In this document: positions 36,059-48,400 of the stretch, piece by piece
Position numbering within the stretch: the stretch's first letter is position 1
Layout: each line of letters opens with the position of its first letter
Origin: Owenia fusiformis
Taxonomy: Eukaryota; Annelida; Polychaeta; Sabellida; Oweniidae
Direction: 5' to 3'
DNA length: 64,000 nucleotides
Assembly (NCBI GenBank): GCA_903813345.2
Contig: CAIIXF020000010.1
Location: 5,201,169 to 5,265,168, forward strand
Made by a program: the position numbers and the translations under genes
The notes under the pieces: model-generated
Database searches by the model: none
Seen by the model: the letters and a program-made list of their open reading frames with translations, nothing else
Told to the model about the DNA's origin: nothing

Positions 36059-36585
36059 ATGTCACCACCAAAAGTGGTGACATATTGTTATGGTCTCGTG
36101 GTCTGTTTTTTGTTACGGCGGTTGGTGTCTGGTATCTGGTCTGTAACAAATTCTTACAACTTTCAATAACTTTACAAATACTGTTTAGACTGACTTCAAT
36201 TTTTTTCTGAAGCATCTACAAGGTCTTAGAAGTGCATATCTGACTTAAAATATGAGATTTGACCTTCAATGACCTTCTCAAGATCAACAAAAAAAGGTCA
36301 AAAAGGTCTTTTTTCAACTTGCTTCAAATTGACAAAATTTTTTTCCAAATCATCTACAAGTTCTCAGGAATTCAAATCTGACTTTAGATTTACGATTTGA
36401 CCTTTAATGACCTTCTCAAGGTCAAAACGGTCTTTTTTACTCTGCTTCAAATTGCACAATTTTTTTTTCAAAATCATCTACAAGTTTTCTGAAGTTCAAA
36501 TCAGACTTTAGATTTAAGGTTTGACGTGCTTTAAATTGACCAAATTGTTTTAGGTGGTGACATTTTGTCATGTTAATGCCTTGTT
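36059..36585. mobile_element. T-family MITE, longest copy
   Basis: About 527 bp, from ATGTCACCACCAAAAGTGGT to GGTGGTGACATTTTGTCATG plus TTAATGCCTTG. The ends share ATGTCACCACC as a terminal inverted repeat. The inside has three tandem-like units around CATCTACAAG and GACCTTCTCAAGGTCAA. Related copies: 16936, 27524, 28086, 39949, 42725, 46434 and 48685. Non-coding. Confidence 0.75.
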
Positions 36586-37648
36586 CTTATTCCAGTCTAT
36601 TGGGATGCACTGGAGTTTTACTTTTCCACTGTGGCCACCCTGTACAATATGCCATTATACTTGTGGGACAAATAAAATGAAATAAAAACACTTAGCATTT
36701 TAGTATCTCATTATATTTCTCATAACTAATATTACACAGAATAAGGTATTTCTGAATTATACACACCAAGATGCACTAGGACTCAGTATTCCTTAAAAAG
36801 TAACATCATTATTTAATTCTTTGCAACTGCAAATATTGTTCTTCTTCGTTCTTTGGGATAATGAATGCATCTTAAGAAATTTAACTTATAAACTAAAAAG
36901 TACTTGTTATTTTGATACAAGTGTCAGATACTCTAGTTTACAATTATAAATCAGAGATTTAAAGAAAATTTGCTTCATTCTTTCTAAATATGGTATAAAA
37001 ATGACATGGTATAATGATGTTTGGCATGTTCAAAATATTGGCAATATTTTACATGCTTCGAAGAGTAATTCTTAACATGATGTAACAGCAATCAATTTAC
37101 AACAGATAAACTTCAGCTTAAATTATGCACAAATCAAGTACTGAACCGATTTCTTAATTGGCAATACAACTTACAGAAATCTCCACATTCTATCCACAAT
37201 TCACACTTACATGTAAATTCACATTTTCAGCATCTAGTAGTATTACATCACACAATCCATAGCAACAATAATCAACATCTTAAATTATTCAGGAATGTAT
37301 ATGATATACCTAATAACAGCTCTCATACAGTCATCAAAATTTAGTAATCAAAGTTTGTATAGAATCGTCTAATTGTTAATACTAAGTACTGTACAGGAAC
37401 ACTTAAAAATATCTTAAAACAAACTTTCTCAAGTACCTTTTTCATAGGCAAGCTAATGCTATAGGTATATTGATCATGACTAAATAAATATTTTTAAAAA
37501 GCTTTCAGAATCAGACTACAAGTGGTCCCACAATGTGTTGGACATGCATCCATTTTAGCTATAAAAATAGCAATCACATTTGAGTATTCATAGTCAATAA
37601 CATATGTCACAATTTTGATTGCATTTCTCTTCTTAGGAATGATAAATA

Positions 37649-38255
37649 CAGGGCGACTCAAAAAAAAATGACACCCACCTTTCGTTGCATAACTTGTTGG
37701 TCTATGGTCATACAGACTTGTCATTTAGCACATTTAAAGAAGACATAATGTGTAAAGACCTCAAGACATTTCAGATGTGTAGCTCAAATGGATCAAATTT
37801 TATGAGCGTTACAAGATTTGTTCCATATGACATATATGACGTACATTCCTTTGTAGGCGAACATGAATTCTACAGGCAAAGTTGTTGATTACCCTTACAC
37901 ATTGAGATATGGCCCTGATCTTCCTTGTAATTTCTCTCTTTAAGTCAGCTGTTTTGGGGATGTTTTGTCTCATACATATGGTCCTTTAAATACCCCGAGG
38001 TAAAAATTTGGTGGGTTAATATCAGGGGAATGGGGTGCCCACTCAATCTCAGATCTGCGGCTAATGAGAAAGTCTCCAAAGTGAGAATTTATTGTAATGC
38101 TCATAAAATTTAAACCACTTGAGCTACATATCTGAAATTTCTCGAGGTGCTTACGCATTATGTCTACTTCAAATGTGCTAAAGGACAAGTCTATATGGTA
38201 ATGGACAAATAAATTATGCAGCATAAGGTGGGTGTCATTTTTTGCGTCACCCTTG
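37649..38255 (-). mobile_element. Mariner-type non-autonomous element
   Basis: Flanked by TA (37647-37648, 38256-38257). The ends are CAGGGCGACTC and, inverted, CAAGGGTGACGC, followed by a shared AAAAATGACACCCACCTT. The minus strand keeps a transposase remnant, EWAPHSPDINPPNFYLGVF, which is the mariner-like (P)RSPDL.P.DFFLW motif. About 607 bp, internally deleted. Confidence 0.75.
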
Positions 38256-38599
38256 TACATGATGAACGTCATCCAAATATATCCTATTTTAAGAAAATAC
38301 ACAAATTAACAATGTTTGGTCATCAACTGTTTCAATTTTGCTGGAGTTCTAATGAGATTGTGTGAGACTGGACCCAAAGCTATCCTATTTACACTGTAGA
38401 ACTACTCCATAGTCAACTTTATTAGACCACAAGAATAATATTACGTCATAGTCAGTGCTCTCTCATGTTAAATCTTTTTGACACTATGCCTGACACATAT
38501 TCACTGTACCCTCCACTGTCCACTATTCACAAAACAGCCCCATTTTAATCCACTATGTTATAGAAGCGTCTGCAGTCTCCTTTGCCTTCAAACTAATCA

Positions 38600-39277
38600 T
38601 CAAACTAGACAACACTGAGCAACGCCGAAGCGTAGCAAATCCCATCGAACAGCCATTTTACAAAATCCTTCTTCTTTTTCAGTTATAGCAAAAATTCATC
38701 ATTTTAAAAATGGTCGCTCACTAGCCAAGAGTAATATATGTTTCTAAGTAGGCACATATACAATTTCAGCAAAATCACACACACAAACATGTAAATGGTG
38801 GCCATTTTTCAAAATGGCTGCCTACTACCTAAAGTGTCATAAAACAGTGTGCCATGCTTATGAGTATTCACATATCAAATATGAACAAAATCGCTCCACT
38901 ACTTTTGAAGTTACAGCAAAAATTGTAAAGTAGCGTGTAAAAGCCGCCATTTTTCAAGATGGCTGCCATGTGTTTCTTAAATATCTACATTTCTTGCTTT
39001 ATCAATGTCCTATATAATTTTTTTACATTTTAAACACATTGCTATTACAGTTTTATATATTGTACCTAAATTACTGTAAAATCGGCACTAAAATGACCGC
39101 CATTTTGAAACGAGTGGCCATTTTGAAAATCGGCTTTCGAGCAGAACTTCTACTCTCAAAACAAAATCGGGCAAACGGTATTTGAGTTATCCCCCGGACA
39201 GACGGATGTACGGAAGGAAGGACGTACGGACGGAGGCGTTCCCTATATCCCTCCGAACTTCGTTCGATGGGATAATT
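38600..39277. repeat. GGAC-type dispersed repeat, copy 1
   Basis: Begins with GCCGAAGCGTAGCAAATCCC. Contains AAATGGCGGCC-like words (GGCCATTTT, AAGATGGCTGCC), then TTTGAGTTATCCCCCGGACAG, a (GGAC)n-like run, and ends GAACTTCGTTCGATGGGATA plus ATTA. Same plan as 44395-44591 and 53375-54111. Non-coding. Confidence 0.65.
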
Positions 39278-39410
39278 AGAGAAATGAATTCTCAGATGAT
39301 AGCTTTAAAATGCTAATGCTAAAGAAATCTTAAGCTTCAGGCAATGTCCACTAAAAAATGTAAATCCTGACAGTGCGCCAGGAAACATGTACAGTATGTA
39401 GACAAGACTT

Positions 39411-42400
39411 TTAATGTTTGCCAAAGTACTTATTACTAAATGCATAATCAAATTTTGCAAATACACTATCTTGTTTGATCCCATCATAATATGGAAGGCG
39501 GAAAGTATTTGTGCATGTAGAAGATGTTGGGATATCATCATTGTTGTCATAGAATTCAATGGTTAATCCCGGGTCGAACCCTGTTATGGGTTCCGTTTCA
39601 GAGCCTGTTATGAATTTAAGTATCATTGGGATATCAACTGGCCTGTTGCCATCTGAAAATACAAAATATGAAAAGTGAAACACATGTTTATTTTCATTCC
39701 AAAAGAGACTTACTTGTAATTCATAAGTTACTATACTAGTAGTAGCAATATTATGTGAAAAGCAAATAAAGTAAATAATTGAGTGAGTACAGTTAACCTG
39801 TATTGATAAATAGAGGACACTTTGATAATTTTGTTTAAACGAGACCTCTTTAAAGCACTTATATTTATTCCATATACTGTAATCAGAAGATGTAAGTCAG
39901 ACTTAGTGTTTTATACTTCTAATTAGCATTACTTGCGCTTGCATGTACAACAAGGCATTAACATGCAAAATGTCACCACCTGCCATTCAGCTATTTGTGA
40001 TAGACACAAACTGCCGAACACTGAACACCAACCACCGAACACCATCCACAAAAAAGTTGGAGACCATAACAATATGTCATCACTTTGGGTGCTGACATAA
40101 AAATGAAAAATAGAAGATAATTATCAAAAATTGTTATTTACGCTGTACTTCTATTAAGTATTTGTTGAACATTCGAAATATTTTCTCTTCTTTTATTTTA
40201 CTGTTGGTTCCCGCTTCGGAAAACACAGGTTTTACGAGACTCTTCAACTTGCGCATTGTCATGACTGCCTGGGTTCCTGGGCGAAGCAGATACCGCATAA
40301 CGGGCTTCTTCCTTACAAGCTAAAACAAAATGATTGAAGTACAGTTAGAGGTTTCAATGAATGCAAGTGGCAAATTAATATAACATTTGGATTTGTAAGA
40401 AAAGTTTTTATCTTATGCTACAAGTGCATGCAACCATATTGTAATATATCCTTACGATTCTCAGAAAACCCATCTGACATTGTAATCAAAGTCTAGCTAC
40501 AGATGCTGCCGTTTTAACATTTTTGAGAACAAGTTCCTGAATTATTGCACAAACACACAAATACATGTAGATGAAAAAATAGATGGATTGATGGGTACTC
40601 AAATAAATGGATTGATGGGTACTCTCTCTGAACTTTGTTGGGTTTAAATATATATTTACCTCAAGCACACCATACATGTTCATTCCTCTTGAAAACTCTC
40701 GCTCTCCTCCATTTAGTTCTAAGCTTTCCTTATTTAAGAGTCTATCCATCTGCCCCTCTGCCAGGAAGTTGACAGGTGGTCCCTCAAAAAGCAATGCCAT
40801 AGCTTAAATTAAAAAAAATATTTCATTTATTTTCTTCAAAGAAAACATTTATGACCCCTACATATTTTTAGCTTTCATTTGAATCTAATGGAAAGTACAA
40901 AGGCTACTTCATATCAAAGATCAGAGTGACGAAATGACGAAAACTATTCAACTTATTTTGAAGCGGAAGTCAATACTCTAAAACGTTTTTAGAAAAGTTT
41001 TTCCATTTAAAATGTCTTTGGAAATTTGAAAATGCCTGGTGAAAAAAATTATGTCCAGCCAAAATGTCTGACAACGGATTAGTCCTTAAGGCAAGCACTG
41101 GATGGGATAATTAACTTTAGAAGCAAAAATTAAAGAGCCCATAGGCCTAATATTAGTTTAGACAGCTACTCACCAACAGCAACACCAGCAGCAAAATATC
41201 CTATGTGTTCTCTTTCACTAGTACTGATCCAGCACTCATTGTTGATCACATTTAGGAATGGTGAATCATCGCCTTTGATGTACCTGCAATAATTTATCTT
41301 CGTGAATCTTCAATAAGTTTAAATAATGCATTATGTACCATTCAAATGTTTGCATGAGACACCCCACAAAAGGGTAGAAAATTATCACAGTAGCATCCAA
41401 GGAGGTGGGATACTGCCATCATACTGTTTCCTGGGAGTAGGAACTTCTGAAATGTGAATTCCTCCTGGGTATTTCATGTATTTCAACTATATTTGACCAG
41501 CTATTATTGTTACCAGGATGGGGAATTTAACTCACTTGATTGCTACATAGATGGGGAATTTGGCAGCCCATTTTCTATTTTGTTGAAATCAAGTCTCAGT
41601 AAAACCTTTAAATATTACATTATCTAATTCTATATTACAGTATGCTCAACCCACTGTTGTTTTTCAGAAAACCCAAAACAAACAAAATAGTCTGGGAACA
41701 TAACTTGTACTGGTCTCACCTCCCATATACATCTTAATCCAAGATTTTCTTGGAGGAACATTCATACATACAGCTTTTTGTTTGACCAATTTTATATCTG
41801 CATTGAAACTGAATGAAAATCAGATATCATAAAAAATATTATACAGTAGCAAAAAGAAACAAGACACTAGGAAAACAATACTGCACTCTTGAATAGAATA
41901 GACAGTTTTTGGAATGAAAAGTCCAAAATGGCTATATTAACATTTACTCAGAATGACCAAAAACTAATCATTACTAGACTTTCAATAAATAATTGAGCTA
42001 AAAAATTTAGGTCAAATGGTTTGGCTTGAAACATACAGACAAGACTTTTCAGACGAGATTTTAAGAATGAAAATCCAACCCCTTATGAAAAATCTTGCAA
42101 AGGTTACAATATTAATTCCTTCATAATATTTTCACTTGCTCCAAGTTACACATACATTATATCTATTGAGAGAATATTACCTTATTAAATCTGTAAGAAG
42201 TTCTCGACGTGGCCCACCAAGATCTTTGGCATTTTCACCATCGTACATCACCTCTATTCTCTGCCTAAAGTGTGTAGGAGGCCATGTTCGCACTTGCTCA
42301 TCAAAATCATCAAAAATGATTTTCCCATCATCTCCAGTCAATCTAGTCACACATATTAGAGCATCTGTCTCTTTGCCTCTATCGAATCCATTGTCATCCA

Positions 42401-45400
42401 TATTGTTCATTTCATCTCCCTTGAGAATCATGATACGGTACGATTTCAACACAATCACTGGATTTATTTCATTTTTCCTGAAATAAAGCATTATTGATCG
42501 TATTAAAGAGATTTTGCAACTCACTTATAGCATGTTTATTATTCCCAAATAACGTATAACTTTTGATGCGTTTTATTATGTCATCATTTATTGGGCAGCT
42601 CTATACGTCCATAAGTGTGATATTCTTACATAGACAACGATTTATAAGAATATCACACTATGTACTTACAGACCTGCGCAATTCATGTAAATGATGACGT
42701 AATCAAACGCTTCATAAGTTATACACAAGGCATTAACATGACAAAATGTGACCACCTAAAAAAATTTGGTAAATTTAAAACAAGTTGGAAGGCCTTTTTG
42801 CCCTTGAGAAGGTCAATGAAGGTCAGATCTAAAATCTTAAATCAGATTTGAGCTTCTGAGATCTTGTAGATGATTTTGAAAACAAAATTTAGTCAAATGC
42901 TGATTTTGAAAACAAAATTTAGTCAATTTGAAGCAAGTTGAAAAAAGACCTTTTTGACCTTTTTTGACCTAGAGAAGGTCATTGAAGGTCAAATCTAAAA
43001 TCAGATATGAACTTCTGAGAACTTGTAGATGATTCAGAAAAAATTGAAGTCAGTCTAAACAGTACCGGAGTTTCTTGCGAATAGGCCCATGGGCGTTTAT
43101 TTGAAAGAGGGGTGAATGAAAAAGTTTTTTTCCCTCTTTATAAAGGCCCATGGGCGTTTATTAAAAATGATTTCAAATAAACGCCCAGTGGGCGAATTAT
43201 TCGAGAAAAGGAATGAAATTGCGAACAGTACATATGTAAGGTAATAGGTGATTACTGTCATTCTAGTACAAATAATTAATAAAAATATGACAAGAGGTTA
43301 CATATTGGTCAACGTTCTTGCCCGCGTTCATGATACTAGTGCATGAGTATGAAGGACATGTGTCATATTTGCGATCTATAATATCCCTCGACATAAACGC
43401 CCACTGGCTTGGGAGAGCTATTTTCCCTCTAAATAAACGCCCACCCCCCTTGGAAAAATGTTTTTTCCCTCTTAATAAAGGCCCATGTGCGTTTATTAAA
43501 AATTCTTTCAAATAAACGCCCAGTGCAAAATAAACGCCCGTGGGCCTATTCGCGAGAAACTCCGGTATTTGTTAAGTTATTGGAAGTTGTAAGAATCTGT
43601 TACAGACTCCAACCACCAACCGCCATCACAAAAAAACGGAGACCATAACAATATGTCACCCCTTTTTGGTGGTGACATAATTAGACGGGAATAATATAAG
43701 TGAGTTATAAGTGAGTTGCGAAATCTCTATTATCATGGCAGTTCCATTATAGATATTATAAGAGGCAGTGAAAATGTCTTTCATCAATCATTTTATTTAA
43801 AAAATCAACAATGTTGATAGAATGACTGACCAATCAATGTATAGTCAATCCCATGGGCTTGTTTTGTCAGCCAAAAGTGATATAATGGTCTTCTCGAAAT
43901 GCTGCCTAAATATGGGTTATTGGATTTTAATCTCACCTTGACTGAAAGCACATTCACTTAACTCCTATAGATGTAAATGATGGGAACTACTGCCATTTTT
44001 ATGCCCTATACTGTCAACCTGATAAACACTAACCTCATTGTGAAACCATGGCCATAGCCACTACTAGCCAGGCATAAGGCAGGTGAGGCAACTGCCTCGC
44101 CAAAATTTAATAGAAAAATATCAATTCAGACATTTGTTTTGAATTGAAGTTGTGAAAATGAACTCTTTTTATCTTTATAGTGTTATTTCGCTAGTGCCTC
44201 AAATTTGCCTCGCCAAATAAAATTTGCCTCGTCAAATTTAAGATCCTGGCTATGCCTCTGAAAAGCTCCAATATGTTCATCTTTTTATGTTTAAATGAGA
44301 ATCATGGTTTTGTGATCATACTGTATATTAAATATACAAAACACAAAATCCATGGTCATTCTTGCTCTGTGGGGCTTTATTTCCTCAAATATACAAACTA
44401 GAAAACAGCAACTTCACCGAGTAGCAAATCCCACCAAACAAAACATGTCTCGATAAATAGCAGCCCTCTTGAACAGAGCTCCCTTATCCCCATGCATCAA
44501 CCAGTATTTGAGTTATCTCCTGGACAAACAGATGGACGGACGGACAGACGGCTTTCCTATATCCCCTCGAACTTTGTTCGGTGGGATAATTACCAAATAT
44601 ATTTCTGTCTTTAAAGGAAGTCTGCTCTACTTACATGTTGAATATAAAATCCTCCATCTCTTCTTTTGAAAGGCAATAGTCCATCCTACAAGGTAAAAAG
44701 TTATAAATGTTACTGATTGTATTGTATAGTATTCTTATAAGACTCTAACTGTCTAATATAAGACAGTTACAATACAATGTTGTTCGAAATGCTTGTATAA
44801 TGTTGTATCTTTCAAATTGTTTTCAGTACCAAGCCTATAAGGGGACCTTTTTTGGTTAAGTCTAGGTTTGCTAAATCCATACTGAAATTACATTTTTGGT
44901 TCACCATTCTGAGCACTTTTCAAGTGATTTTGGGCATTTTTGGGCCAAAGTTGTCAAAAGTGAACCCCCCTTGAATTTTTAAAAAGCAACCCCCCCCCTT
45001 TGGCAAATCCTGGCTACGGGCCTGTACATGTATGTATATGTGGGTTAATCTAAGGTAATGCTCATCATAAACCTACTGCCACTCATCAGAATACATGTAT
45101 TTGTGGATTTGTTTTAAGTGAAGATTCATATGAGGGTCCTGTTGAGAGGTTCACTCCTAAATAATACTTTCTAATGACACTGAATGAACTTACTGTATAT
45201 CACTGGCACCTTCAACTGCCTTTCTGATGGTATCCTCATTCCTGAAAATTCAACAAATGCTTCATTAAATAACAGCTTTTCTACAACTGTTTCATTTTTT
45301 AAAAATCTTTCTAATCAAGAGATGTACACATTATGGCTGGATAACTGAGAGAGTCGAAGATGTGCTTGGCAAATCCAGTAAACCCAGCTTCAGGAAACCA

Positions 45401-48400
45401 GGTTTACTGTTTGTTTCTGTTGACACCTGTGCAAAACTGCATTCGTAATCCATACCACAATGAACAGGAGGTTAACAGTCAAACCCAGGTTTGCTAGTCC
45501 CTTATTAGATTTTCGTATCACAGACCAGGGTTCGAGGCTATTCCAGGCCATAAAATATAAAAGAATCGCTTAATCAGAAAATTATTTGTGTTATCTACCA
45601 AGACATTAAACAAATATGAAATAGTACTTATTATGAGTGGTCTAAAATAGGCAGAGTTAGAAGACCCCTTATACTCATTCTGTCTCTATTTCTACATTAG
45701 ATAATGGAAGAGGAGTCCCCTTTGCATTTGTTCGACTTCGCCTCTTAAAAGAGAGCTTTGTCTTTGGAATTTATAACAAGACTCTGCACGCAGGGGAGAA
45801 GTCGAAAAATCCCAGAATTCAAGATTGGACCCTGTTTTCATATAAAGATGACATGGTTTTTTGCAAAGGTAAATTTGGAGAGCAGCAAACCTGGTTTTGA
45901 GGGTGCAATCTATGCCAATGAGTGCTTCTGGGATAAATGGACAAAAATTGGATGGATCAAATACTGTACGATTGAATGGACCGATTACTTTTAAAATCTT
46001 ATTCAAATCTTTGCTCCTAACTATTTCTGTTAGATAACAATGCTTTCTAATGAACTTACTGTATTTCACTGGCAGCTTCAACTGTCTTTCTGATGGTATC
46101 CCCTTTCCTGAAAATTCAAACAAATGCTTAAATATTTTCTGCCACGTTTTGTTAACATATCTACAGGTAAACTAAAATTAATTAATACTTTTTACCAATG
46201 GTTCTGGGTTTATTATTCTAGACCTGATTACTTTTGGGCATGCTTTGTAAACTGTAAGATGACTGGCTAAATGTGGAAATTTGCATTGGATTACAGATTT
46301 TTCTAGTTGATCTTACTCCATCCCATAATAATAAAGTGGCTCAGCCTGTAACACAATATACACCTGAACTGAAAACACCAAAATTAACTGAAACTTTTCA
46401 CAATATTCTCTCAAAATTGCACCATCAAGTTCTAACAAGGCATTAACATGACAAAATGTCACCACCTTGTTGCTCACAATATTATGTGTTCAAGTCTTTT
46501 TGGCGGTGACTAAAAACATTCTTTTCTGTAAATGTCTGAAAAATTGGTATAACAATAAAAGAAAAAGGCAAATATGTATTCAGGCAGTTAGAGCATTTAG
46601 ACATATGGAGTTCTAAGTATGGATTATTACTTTTGATACTGCATGCGCATATAGTGCATGTATGTACTTACGATGTCGTAATGTCTGCACTCGAACCATT
46701 GAGATCCTCTTCATCAGTCATTGCTGAGCTAAAATGAAAATTTAAAGAGGTGTCATTTTTATACCAATTCTCATATTCTTTGATGTTAGGGTACTATTCT
46801 TTGTTTTATACCATTCTAAGTGTCTTCTTTGCACCTCAATTTAATTTTCAAAAATTGGGAAAATCTAATTTAGCACTAAAATTGTCAAATTCAAGATCCA
46901 CCCCTGCAAATCACTCTGTTATGTCTCTTTTGAGACTTAATATTAATGAAGAGTCTCATCTGAATTCCCCATGGAAAAAATGACTATTTTAGAGGGAATC
47001 TGCATTGGCATTAATTTTATCCATGTAGTTTTGATCAGGGAGGTGGTACTCTTTAAATTCTGAAGGATATGGAGTGAAGCATTCCACGTTTAAAATGCCT
47101 CATTCCTCATTTCTTGGATTGCTCCCATGACATATTTCCTTCATCAGAAGTTTGAAAACTGATTCCACTGAGCTTTTGGTTATGAGGATGGCCTTATGTC
47201 CTAGGGCATTTTCCCAGTGAAGGCTGTAAGAATCATCTATCCCAGTCATGTAATTGCTACTGTGGTGCTTTCTCAGAAAATAAAATAATTGACTAAATAT
47301 TGTCTGAGATTATATATGATCCTACATTGAATCACTGACATTAGATTCCCATGGTAAAATGAAATAAATAGATAATTATATTGAATTATCAAGTCCAGAA
47401 CCAATCAAATAGTAGAAGCTTTAATCTTGAGGTATTAACTAAATAATGTTTGGGGAACATCTGTGCCAAGTTTCAAGAAGATTGGTCTAGTAGTGACATT
47501 ACTTCTGGATCACCTTGTATGTTGTTATTTATAGAATATTAATTACCTGAATGGGTAGCGAGTCTTCATCACTTCAATATCACTATTGCTGTCACTGTCA
47601 CTTTCTTCATCATTCACTGGAATACACTTGCAAAAAAGTCTTATCTGTCCTGGTATTAATTTAGCATCCAGATATTTTCGTAATGAAAAAACACCATCCA
47701 CTGCATCCTCTACACTTCGCCCAGTAATGTCTGTCAGTGTTAGATTATAACAGTTTACATTTCCAATCATTATATTTAGACCCTTGGGAAATAATGCAGC
47801 TTTCACCTGTTGAAGAATATCATGGTAAGAGTCTTGTGTTCCACAAGTTAGCTGAATAAAGTTTTTATCTCCTAATGGAGACTTCACTAATGTAAGCTTT
47901 GACTTTTCTGATGCGGAGGCTACATAAAGACCAAACTGTACCACTCTCGAACTTTTCAACGGTCTTCCCATTTTTTCAGTTTTGGATTGTGTGCTGCTCA
48001 TCATCATCTTCAGCAACTTTTGTCGCCTATCATCTGGAAAGTAGGATACATACTTTTACCACAAAGAATAACTTATTTTAGCTTTATTAAAGGTCATTTA
48101 TTCTTTACTAGTTATGAATACTATGGGGACGGTTAGGGGACAATGACCCATGAATTAAACATTAATTTACATGATCAGTTCACTTTCACAAGTAATGGTG
48201 ATTTAAAGTACTGACCCTCAGAACCCTAAATACTCCAAACTTATTGGTGCAAAATAATTCAAGTATAAAACATTAATGTTCATGACCAGTTCACTTTTGG
48301 ATGCTTGTAACCTAATTCAAGTGCAGCATAATGTTTTACTTATTCTCTTTATTTGATTGATATTAAGTAAATAGCAGGAGCACTTGGCCATGTAAATAGT

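Larger units (their letters stand above)
35583..39410. other. Between integrase and HECT gene, elements only
   Basis: No supported exon. It holds a T-family copy (36059-36585), a mariner MITE (37649-38255) and a GGAC-type repeat (38600-39277). The stretch 36600-37640 shows nothing recognisable. Convergent 3' ends are expected here: the integrase reads rightward and the HECT gene leftward. Confidence 0.55.
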
